From Blastocatellia bacterium (GTDB lineage: Bacteria > Acidobacteriota > Blastocatellia > RBC074): 59,549 nucleotides of DNA. Position 1 is the first letter of the stretch; every line of letters starts with the position of its first letter. The translations under genes and the position numbers were made by a program. Location of the stretch: contig JAEUQN010000019.1 in NCBI GenBank assembly GCA_016789725.1, forward strand, positions 1-59,549, given 5' to 3'. The notes beneath the pieces were generated by a model that searched no databases, had not been told where the DNA came from, and saw nothing but the letters and a program-made list of their open reading frames with translations. This document shows, in pieces, positions 52,914 to 59,549 of this stretch.

Positions 52914-53573
52914 TTACTCCGTCACGTGATAGGTCTTCGTCGCAGTAGCCAGCCATTGCCACGCATATTGCTCAGCAAATTCTTCCACTTGTTTGCGATT
53001 GGCTTTGCTCCAATGTCGCGCGTACCAATCAACGTGATGCCCGATTTCGTGTGCCAGCAAATGATCGAGATAGAAACTCTTTAGCGCTTCGGGTTGCCAA
53101 CGCAGATACCACTGTGACCGTTTGCAAACCAAGTCTTCCGTCCAATGCGCGTACTGCCGCAGTTCTTTTGCGCTGGGTTTCATGGTGCCGAAAGATAACG
53201 TCAAATCTTTAGCCCACGGATACAGCACAATAACGCGTACGCCGCTGCCACAAATGAACTCCGCCAGAGGTAATGCACCAGCTTCAAATTCCGCTTTCTT
53301 TGCGCGGCGCAGCCAAATATGGGTAATTCCTTCAATTGCCTCAGATGGATATGCTCGCAAATGCACTAATACTTCCTGCCCTGAAACGGGAAAGACAAAC
53401 CCTTTTGACGGATTCTCTTCAAGCAGGATAGGCAACTCGGCATCAGGCGCAGGTCGTTGCAATGAGTGCTTACGCTGAAAAATGTTATCTTCGCGTTTGA
53501 CTCGTTTGCGCCCACCTTGAATGTCGCCCAATTTACGATTTTTGCGCCACGCTGTTTGTTTCCGATTTTGCAT
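52914..53573 (-). CDS. HExxH metallopeptidase-like protein in the MoxR cluster
   Basis: A 219-residue protein. The active site is H175-E-I-G-H179-H (LLAHEIGHHVDWYARHW), with E198/E201 in VEEFAEQYAWQW as likely third ligand, the pattern of gluzincin metallopeptidases. The N-terminal ~50 residues are basic (RKQTAWRKNRKLGDIQGGRK). No signal peptide, so a cytoplasmic peptidase or a catalytically reduced relative. It starts 2 bases after MoxR. Its association with MoxR-SWIM-DUF5691 is not something I recall as standard. Confidence 0.78.
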   Translation of the reverse strand: MQNRKQTAWRKNRKLGDIQGGRKRVKREDNIFQRKHSLQRPAPDAELPILLEENPSKGFVFPVSGQEVLVHLRAYPSEAIEGITHIWLRRAKKAEFEAGALPLAEFICGSGVRVIVLYPWAKDLTLSFGTMKPSAKELRQYAHWTEDLVCKRSQWYLRWQPEALKSFYLDHLLAHEIGHHVDWYARHWSKANRKQVEEFAEQYAWQWLATATKTYHVTE

Positions 53574-53575
53574 AA

Positions 53576-54655
53576 CTACACCACTTCACGACACGCGCGG
53601 TACAAATCTTTCCATCCGTCGCGCTCTTTGACGACGGTTTCCAGATACTCCAACCACACAACACGATCCTGCACTGGGTCTTTGACGACGGCTCCGACCA
53701 AGCCCGAAGCGATGTCGTTTGCACGCAGCACGCCGTCGCCGAAATGTGCGGCGAGCGCCAAGCCACTGTTCATCACCGAAATCGCTTCGGCAGGGCTGAG
53801 CGTGCCGCTCGGAGATTTCAGTTTGGTTTTGCCGTCCGCCGTTTTGCCGTCGCGCAGTTCGCGGAAGATCGTCACGACGCGGCGAATCTCTTCGATAGCG
53901 GGCGCTTCCGCCGGGAGTTCCAACGCGCGGCCTAAACTGGCGACGCGGGTTTGCACAATCTCGACTTCTTCTTCGGCGGTTTCCGGTACAGGCAAAATCA
54001 CGGTATTGAAACGACGCTTCAGCGCGCTCGACAATTCGTTCACGCCGCGATCTCGATTGTTCGCCGTAGCGATTACGTTGAAACCTTTGACCGCCTGCAC
54101 TTCGTCGTTGAGTTCGGGAATCGGCATCGTCTTTTCGGACAGCACCGTAATCAACGTGTCCTGCACATCGGCGGGAATGCGCGTGAGTTCTTCGACGCGC
54201 GCGAGCTTGCCCGCCTGCATCGCACGCATCATCGGGCTGGCGACCAGAGCTTCGTGCGAAGGGCCTTTGGCAAGTAAGCTCGCGTAATTCCAGCCGTAGC
54301 GAATCGCCTCTTCGCTCGTCCCCGCCGTGCCTTGAATCAGCATCGTCGAATCGCCCGTAATCGCGGCGGCGAGATGTTCGCTGACCCAACTTTTGGCAGT
54401 GCCAGGAACACCGAGCAACAACAACGCGCGATCCGTCGCCAACGTTGAAATCGCAATTTCCATCAAGCGCCGATTGCCGATGTATTTCGGCGCGATCACA
54501 AAGCTGTTGTTGAGCTTGCCGCCGAGCAAATAGGTCGCCACCGCCCACGGCGACAGCTTCCAATTTGGCGGGCGATGGCGGTCATCGCTTTTGGCTAAGG
54601 CGTCGAGTTCTTCGGCAAATTGTTGTTCGGCGTGTTCGCGTAAGAGTGTTGTCAT
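53576..54655 (-). CDS. MoxR-family AAA+ ATPase
   Basis: A 359-residue AAA+ ATPase. Walker A is GVPGTAKS (82-89) in RALLLLGVPGTAKSWVSEHL; Walker B and sensor-1 regions are ARVEELTRIPADVQDTLITV and VIATANNRDRGVNELSSALK, with an arginine finger at KRRFN. MoxR proteins act as chaperones that load or remodel VWA-containing partners. The start overlaps the DUF5691 stop (ATGA). Confidence 0.93.
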   Translation of the reverse strand: MTTLLREHAEQQFAEELDALAKSDDRHRPPNWKLSPWAVATYLLGGKLNNSFVIAPKYIGNRRLMEIAISTLATDRALLLLGVPGTAKSWVSEHLAAAITGDSTMLIQGTAGTSEEAIRYGWNYASLLAKGPSHEALVASPMMRAMQAGKLARVEELTRIPADVQDTLITVLSEKTMPIPELNDEVQAVKGFNVIATANNRDRGVNELSSALKRRFNTVILPVPETAEEEVEIVQTRVASLGRALELPAEAPAIEEIRRVVTIFRELRDGKTADGKTKLKSPSGTLSPAEAISVMNSGLALAAHFGDGVLRANDIASGLVGAVVKDPVQDRVVWLEYLETVVKERDGWKDLYRACREVV

Positions 54656-56127
54656 TGCGTGATCTCCTTGAGCATGTCGGCACGGAATTGCAGGATGTTT
54701 GTAAGGTTCTCAGTCGTCTTGTCTGTGGGGTTGTGGCGGGCGATTTTAGCCATTGCCTGCGGAATTAACGCAGCGTTCACGTAAAGTGCCAGATTGGAAA
54801 CGTAATAACTCAGTCGTTTGAGTAGATGGGCATAAATTGGTTCCCAATTCGCCAGAATCACCATGCTGAGTTCCTGGCTCCACTCTGATTGCCGCGCAAT
54901 TAAAAGTTGCCCGCCAATCTCCATAAAATTGGTGCGCTGATGGTTCTTTAAGAGAGCAATCAATAACTCGTCGAGGCGAGGAGCAGACATTCCACGAGCC
55001 AAAACCGTCCAGGTAATGTCCAATGAACTATGCTGCAAAATCGCTTCGATCAATTCTATGTCGCCGGAGCGAAAGCCACTTTTGAGCCAAGCCTCCAAAA
55101 ACATTTTTTCCCATTCACTTTTCCTGACGGCCTGAATCAATTGCTCGCGTGTCAGCCCGGAAAATTCCAGCCAGAATGTAAAGGGAATGGCATTGATCAT
55201 TAGCGTCAGCCACCAGGCTTTATCTCCGACGGCAGTGTAAGGCGATTTGGCGGTGATCCCGTCGCGCAGCATCTCTGCGGTTCGTTCGGCGGGTAAGGTG
55301 ACTTCAACCGCGAATTTATTGCGCGGCTTTCTGCTGAAAGAAACTAATGGTCGTACACGCTCTACCATACGCTTGACGAACCCTGATTCGGGCAAGTGGC
55401 GTAACAATCCAGCCGCAGCTTGCCGCACAATTGTGCTGCGATCATCAAGGGCGAATTCAAGAAATTCCTCGTCTGTCGGCGAAAGATTGGTACGCAACAC
55501 TTCCAAAAATTCAGTTCGCTCTTTGGGCGAATTTTCCTGCCAACTCGAACGCAATCGTTGGGTAGCGGCGGCAGGGTCTTGCATGCGCAGTTTTTTGATA
55601 AGCGCCAGCCGCGCTGCGTGCGAATCGGTTTCCCACGTTGCTTCATCAATCTGACCAATCGCGTATTTCCATTCCGGTTTTTGTCGCGCCAACCACAAAC
55701 CTCGTTTGCCGATAACGCGAATGATGGATTCTCTTAATTCAGTAGTCCTGAGACCAACATCCAATAGCTGTGGCAATGTTTCAGTCGGAACCAGTTGTTG
55801 GGCTTGCGTAAGTTTCGCCAACCATTCGGGCAAGACCTCTTGGTATTCACCGCTGAGCATCAGCGAAAGATGCTGCGCTGCACGTTCGTTGCAATACGGC
55901 ACATCATCGGCCTCAGCAGGTACAGGCAACGCTTGCGAATCTTTCGCAGGCAATTGTCCGGCGCGTTCGTAGAGCGCAACCGCCGCCGCCGCGCTGAGCA
56001 ATGATGATTCGCGCGCATTTGCCCCCAGCTTTGACAATACATCGCCCAGCGCATCGTTGCGCGTAGGTATTGTAAGAGCGTTGCGTTCGGTGCCGACGAT
56101 TGCAGTTTTCAGAATGTCTTGCCACAT
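54652..56127 (-). CDS. DUF5691-family HEAT-repeat-like protein
   Basis: A 491-residue helical protein of the family normally adjacent to SWIM and MoxR genes. The start is MWQDILKTAIVGTERNALTI; HEAT-like helices are seen in EFALDDRSTIVRQAAAGLLR and LESGFVKRMVERV-type segments. No enzymatic motif. It is probably a scaffold in the MoxR complex. It is 9 bases after SWIM and overlaps MoxR by four. Confidence 0.82.
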   Translation of the reverse strand: MWQDILKTAIVGTERNALTIPTRNDALGDVLSKLGANARESSLLSAAAAVALYERAGQLPAKDSQALPVPAEADDVPYCNERAAQHLSLMLSGEYQEVLPEWLAKLTQAQQLVPTETLPQLLDVGLRTTELRESIIRVIGKRGLWLARQKPEWKYAIGQIDEATWETDSHAARLALIKKLRMQDPAAATQRLRSSWQENSPKERTEFLEVLRTNLSPTDEEFLEFALDDRSTIVRQAAAGLLRHLPESGFVKRMVERVRPLVSFSRKPRNKFAVEVTLPAERTAEMLRDGITAKSPYTAVGDKAWWLTLMINAIPFTFWLEFSGLTREQLIQAVRKSEWEKMFLEAWLKSGFRSGDIELIEAILQHSSLDITWTVLARGMSAPRLDELLIALLKNHQRTNFMEIGGQLLIARQSEWSQELSMVILANWEPIYAHLLKRLSYYVSNLALYVNAALIPQAMAKIARHNPTDKTTENLTNILQFRADMLKEITQ

Positions 56128-56136
56128 AAATTTCGG

Positions 56137-57435
56137 TTATTGCTCGCTCGGCCACACATTCAGTGGCCACAAAACTTCGCCGTCCCATTCGCCAAACAGA
56201 TGCACTGGATGCCCGCCGCTCTTCGTCAACAGTTCCCAGCCTTTGTTGTAACTGGGCGCAATCGGCAAGATGTGATGCTCCGCATCGCGCACGCCCCATT
56301 GCTCGTCACGGTGAAACGGAATCACGTTTTGCACTGCGAAGGGAAAGCGTTCGATCCACGGTTGACGCGCGAGGGCGGCGGCATAAGCTTCCATCGCTTG
56401 TGCAATGGTCAGTTCGAACGAAGGCAAATCAGAAACAATTGCGCCGCGCTCTTTGACCAAGGCACGCAGCGGGTATGCGCTGGCAAAAAACACGAGTTCC
56501 ACTTCCACCGCAGAGCCAACGAGCCAGCTTGCATCTAAAACCTGCGACGCGTGCGCGTACTGTAAAATCAGGGCATCGCGCTTCGTTGTCGCGCCGTGCA
56601 ACCACGTCGCCTGCACGCGCAAACGGTCTTCTTCGGTCACGCGCTGGCCCATCACGAACCACTTGTCTTTGACGCCGGATTGTTTGAGCAATTCGTCTTG
56701 GTTCTGTGTGAAGCCAATCAGCGTGCGGATGTCGGCTTGTGTTTCGGCGGGCAGCAAATCCAGGCGTTTATAGCCTTCGATCAGTAAATGAATTTTCGCC
56801 AATTGCTTGAGCATTCGCTCGTAGCCCGCTGCCCCAAACACGCTGTGTGAGGCAGCGATTTGCAGCAAGCGCGCAAGGCCGGGCGCTTGCGCATCAATCA
56901 TTCGCTTGGACGGCGTTTCCCAGAATTTAGGCTCCTGGATTTGGGGCACGGCGAGCCCGTTGCGAATCAGGTCGTGCAGCCATAATTCCAACTCGCGCAA
57001 TCCGGCAGCGACTTTGGCTTCGCGGCTGGCGATGCGGTTGGCTTGGGCGTTTGGATTGGCGATCTCGTCGGATTGTTTGGCCGCGCGCTCAGCTTTCTGC
57101 TCGGCGCGTTTGGAGCGCGAGGCTAACCAATCGCTGACCCAGTTTGGTTGTGTGGAATCTTTGAATTGGTTGGCTTGGTTGGCAAACAACAACAGCAATC
57201 CGAGGCCGTGTTTACATGGGAACTTGCGGCTGGGGCAGGAGCATTTGAACGCGACTTCGTTCAAGTCAATTTGCGTTTGATACGGCTTTGATCCGCTGCC
57301 CTGACATTCGCCCCAGACGGCGTTTTCATCGCTGCCAAGCGTGACCCAATGGCGCGCGTTGGCAAGGCCTTGCCCCGCCTTTGCGGACGAAGCATCAGGA
57401 GCCAGGGCCAAAACTTGTTCAGTCGTAAACTTCAC
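56137..57435 (-). CDS. SWIM zinc-finger protein, first gene of the MoxR cluster
   Basis: A 432-residue protein. The SWIM motif CxC(x6)CxH is C65-S-C67 and C74-K-H76 in FKCSCPSRKFPCKHGLGLLL. The following ~330 residues are helical with LLVE-type repeats and no enzyme motif. SWIM domains bind DNA or proteins. This is the first gene of an eleven-gene run, so its promoter should lie in 57436-57611, which is dominated by an inverted repeat. Confidence 0.88.
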   Translation of the reverse strand: MKFTTEQVLALAPDASSAKAGQGLANARHWVTLGSDENAVWGECQGSGSKPYQTQIDLNEVAFKCSCPSRKFPCKHGLGLLLLFANQANQFKDSTQPNWVSDWLASRSKRAEQKAERAAKQSDEIANPNAQANRIASREAKVAAGLRELELWLHDLIRNGLAVPQIQEPKFWETPSKRMIDAQAPGLARLLQIAASHSVFGAAGYERMLKQLAKIHLLIEGYKRLDLLPAETQADIRTLIGFTQNQDELLKQSGVKDKWFVMGQRVTEEDRLRVQATWLHGATTKRDALILQYAHASQVLDASWLVGSAVEVELVFFASAYPLRALVKERGAIVSDLPSFELTIAQAMEAYAAALARQPWIERFPFAVQNVIPFHRDEQWGVRDAEHHILPIAPSYNKGWELLTKSGGHPVHLFGEWDGEVLWPLNVWPSEQ

Positions 57436-57509
57436 GGCAATTCAGGAAAATTTGAATGGGGCTGACGGTGATGGTTATAGCAGATTTAGGGCGGAAAGTA
57501 GAAGGGATG

Positions 57510-57600
57510 TTTTCACCACAGAGGCACAGAGATTACACAGAGGAACACGGAGTTTTTCTCTGTGAATCTCTGTGCTTCCTCTGCGTCTCTGTGGTGAAAA
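57510..57600. repeat. Inverted repeat, CACCACAGAGGCACAGAG type
   Basis: Perfect 14-base ends TTTTCACCACAGAG (57510-57523) and its complement (57587-57600), with further imperfect pairing inward (CACAGAGATT against AATCTCTGTG). It lies between the SWIM gene start and the glycosidase stop, 12 bases from the latter. Confidence 0.9.
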
Positions 57601-57611
57601 AGACCTTCGGC

Positions 57612-59420
57612 TCAGGCTCGCTGGAAATAGGTGTGATAACTTTCCAGTTGCACGTCGAAGTAGGGGACGAAAACCAACTCTCGGTCGTTTACTTTCAGCA
57701 CATATTTGTCTGCCTGTCCGGTGACGACTTTCAGCGCGGCGGACAAAGCGACGGGCGTTTGTTCCAGCCCTTCCCACGGATTCAACCCAACGTACATCAC
57801 TGCGCCCCGCAGCAAGGCGACGACGTTCGGATGGCTTTCGTCAATCGGCAACGTGCGCAGCGGTTGCGGGATCGTAATGTCTATCGTGTCGCCCGTTTTC
57901 CACGCGCGTTCGAGGAGCGCGTATTGGCCTGATTTTACTGGTTCAGCAGCACGACTGTTTACGCGAACTGTCGCCCCATTTGTCCAGGCGGGGATACGAA
58001 TTTTGAGGGCGAATTTACCACCCGCGCGAATCGTCAGGCGGCTCGTGTTTTCAGCCGGATAGTTCGTCGTTTGCTCGACCAGCACCGTGCCGCTTGGCCG
58101 CTTCCACGTCACCACGGAAGGCGCGAACAAATTCACGTACAGCGCATCGTCATCGTGAAAGTAAAGGTTCAGCACGTAATCCGCTACGCCCTGCACGAGC
58201 GTCCCCGAACAGCAGGGCCATTTGCGGTGATAGTATTTTTTCACCGCGTTTGCGCCATAGTTCGAGTAATACGGATAGCCGCCATCGCTGTCCGGCGTGC
58301 GCGTAGCGAGCAGCGTGTTGTAGAGCGTGCGCTCTAGTCCATCGCCATACTTTGACTCGCCTGTCAGCCGCAGCAGGTACCGCGCCAATTTCAAATCCGC
58401 ATAGCTGCCACACGGCGTTTCAAAATGCGCTTGCGAATTCGACAGGCTCTCGAATAGTTTGCCTTTGCCGAGTTCGACGAACTGTTCCTCCGGCCCCCAT
58501 CCGCCCGACACGAAGCGTTGCGGCTCCATGAACCGCCACGCATTTTCGAGCGCCCGTTTGTACTTCGCATCACCCGTTGCCAAGTAGGCTTTGCCGCCAG
58601 AACTGAGCGCAATGGTGTGGCTATAAGCGTGTTTGGCCGGCAATACGTCTTTTCCTTCCGACAGCGGATCGAACCATTCGGGATTGAGCAAATAATGCAC
58701 GGCGAGGTCGTAATATTGCTGGTCGCCTGTGACTTCGGCGGCGGCGAACAGGTTTTCGGACAGCACGTACGTTTCATCATACGGCGGGTCTTTTTTGCCG
58801 ATGCGATCTTTGCTGACAGGCGAAATAAACGGACGACATTTGGCGATGACTTCGGGCAGGAGTTGCTTCGCCTGCTCAATTCCACTCAAGCGATACGCAT
58901 CCACCATTCCAACCACATATTTGTCCATCACATACGCCGGCCACATCTTTTCTGCGCCCGGCCCCGCGTATGGATTGTCAGTGCGTTTCAGAAATTCGCC
59001 GAAGCCTGCGACCAACGCACGCACTTTGTCGTGACAAGCCGGATCGCCCGTTGCCGCGCCCAACCGCGCCAAGCCGGAAATGTATTGCCCAATCGTCAAG
59101 CCCGGCACGAAGCCGTTCGCGTCGTACCAACCTCCCATATCCGCTCCGGGCGCAGGCAAGCCGACACGCTGACGAAAGACTTTCAGCAACCGATCATTCG
59201 ACAATGAAAGATAATGCGTGTGGATGCGGTCGAATTGTTGTTTGAGCAAGCCGCCCGTCAATCGCACTGCGCCGTAGGGGAATTCCTGCACCGCTTCTTT
59301 GCCTGTCGTTGCGAGCGTTGGCAAGGCGGGAAACGTTGCTGCGGCGACCGCGCAAGCTGAACTGTGCAGCATCGCGCGACGTGACACATTATTTCTATGA
59401 TGGGGCTGTCCTTCCTGCAT
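57612..59420 (-). CDS. Tat-exported GH127-like (DUF1680) glycoside hydrolase
   Basis: A 602-residue secreted enzyme. The N-terminus carries a twin-arginine signal (VSRRAMLHSSACAVAAATF). The catalytic (alpha/alpha)6 barrel shows FDRIHTHYLSLSNDRLL, GGWYDANGFVPGLTIGQYIS, WGPEEQFVELGKG and the zinc-binding WPCCSGTLVQGVADYV, where the CC pair is the family metal/nucleophile site. GH127 enzymes act on beta-L-arabinofuranosides; the exact substrate here is unproven. Start at ATG 59420, next to the acyl-CoA synthetase stop (7 bases), so the two may be co-transcribed. Confidence 0.85.
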   Translation of the reverse strand: MQEGQPHHRNNVSRRAMLHSSACAVAAATFPALPTLATTGKEAVQEFPYGAVRLTGGLLKQQFDRIHTHYLSLSNDRLLKVFRQRVGLPAPGADMGGWYDANGFVPGLTIGQYISGLARLGAATGDPACHDKVRALVAGFGEFLKRTDNPYAGPGAEKMWPAYVMDKYVVGMVDAYRLSGIEQAKQLLPEVIAKCRPFISPVSKDRIGKKDPPYDETYVLSENLFAAAEVTGDQQYYDLAVHYLLNPEWFDPLSEGKDVLPAKHAYSHTIALSSGGKAYLATGDAKYKRALENAWRFMEPQRFVSGGWGPEEQFVELGKGKLFESLSNSQAHFETPCGSYADLKLARYLLRLTGESKYGDGLERTLYNTLLATRTPDSDGGYPYYSNYGANAVKKYYHRKWPCCSGTLVQGVADYVLNLYFHDDDALYVNLFAPSVVTWKRPSGTVLVEQTTNYPAENTSRLTIRAGGKFALKIRIPAWTNGATVRVNSRAAEPVKSGQYALLERAWKTGDTIDITIPQPLRTLPIDESHPNVVALLRGAVMYVGLNPWEGLEQTPVALSAALKVVTGQADKYVLKVNDRELVFVPYFDVQLESYHTYFQRA

Positions 59421-59427
59421 GTCGTCC

Positions 59428-59549
59428 TCAATTCACGCGGCGCGTGTAGCCCTTCCAGTACGGCTCGCGCAGCACTTTCTTATCAATTTTGCCGGTGCCG
59501 CCTTTGGGCAGTTCGCTCTCGCGGATTTCGACCAGCTTCGGCGTTTTGT
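59428..59549 (-). CDS. Acyl-CoA synthetase (AMP-forming), C-terminal end only
   Basis: The last 39 codons of a gene entering from outside the window: KTPKLVEIRESELPKGGTGK then IDKKVLREPYWKGYTRRVN and a TGA at 59428. The LPKGGTGKIDKKVLRE block is the C-terminal catalytic-lysine motif of AMP-binding acyl-CoA synthetases (the second Lys performs adenylation). It ends 7 bases before the glycosidase start. Confidence 0.85.
   Translation of the reverse strand, partial: KTPKLVEIRESELPKGGTGKIDKKVLREPYWKGYTRRVN

Noticed and set aside
1..59549. CRISPR arrays, tRNA or rRNA genes, prophage
   Set aside because: No regularly spaced identical repeats, cloverleaf sequences, rRNA segments or phage structural genes were seen by eye.

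Overview
The window looks like a chromosomal segment of an Acidobacteriota bacterium, probably close to Blastocatellia. This is inferred from gene content: two very large Oar-like TonB-dependent receptors with N-terminal carboxypeptidase-regulatory domains, an 'acidobacterial' VWFA-related protein, a Reg_prop/Y_Y_Y histidine kinase, a large transmembrane Ser/Thr kinase, a TPR-CHAT protein and a lone PEP-CTERM protein. No tRNA, rRNA, CRISPR array, phage or complete insertion sequence was seen. All family names come from reading the proteins, not from a search.

Layout. 1-0.4 kb: an in-frame chimera of a polyprenyl diphosphate synthase fragment and the C-terminus of an IS110-type transposase. 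0.5-4 kb: Oar receptor. 4-5.7 kb: TSUP exporter, small sulfite-oxidase-like protein and HTH-Mop regulator. 5.9-7.8 kb: thiol peroxidase set (glutathione peroxidase, CGIC thioredoxin-like protein, peroxiredoxin). 8.1-11.8 kb: a small secreted protein and a second Oar receptor. 12-13.8 kb: an MFS carrier overlapping an AhpD-like gene. That gene has an in-frame TGA exactly where the second catalytic cysteine should be, followed by a hairpin with bacterial SECIS geometry, so it is a strong selenoprotein candidate. 14-18.5 kb: hybrid two-component kinase/regulator pair and a DUF6454-like propeller. 18.8-25 kb: Ser/Thr kinase, M28 peptidase and D-aminoacylase-like amidohydrolase. 25-26.8 kb: two tandem RlaP-like nucleotidyltransferases. 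27-33.4 kb: the conserved rimP-nusA-infB-rbfA-nrnA operon. 33.4-40 kb: TPR protein, VWFA protein, yggS-yggT-yggU, PilZ, glycerophosphodiesterase, PEP-CTERM protein and a Pnkp-like kinase.

40-47.2 kb is an accessory island. It holds a 50-codon remnant of one response regulator, a second regulator whose receiver has lost its phosphorylation segment, an unrecognised 638-residue membrane-anchored protein, and a TPR-CHAT protease-like protein with a palindromic repeat inserted in frame inside its CHAT domain.

47.2-57.4 kb is a tight, one-direction run of eleven genes: SWIM zinc finger, DUF5691, MoxR AAA+ ATPase, HExxH metallopeptidase, zinc ribbon, DUF5682, DUF4261-like, an unknown, an AbrB-like/PIN pair, and a VWA protein. 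Start-stop overlaps are frequent. It looks like an elaborated MoxR-VWA chaperone or conflict system and, with the selenoprotein candidate, is the most interesting part of the window. The window ends with a Tat-exported GH127-like glycosidase and the C-terminus of an acyl-CoA synthetase.

A second theme is dispersed palindromic repeats. At least five sequence types fill most of the long intergenic gaps, and several reach into genes, supplying C-terminal residues, N-terminal residues or an internal insertion.
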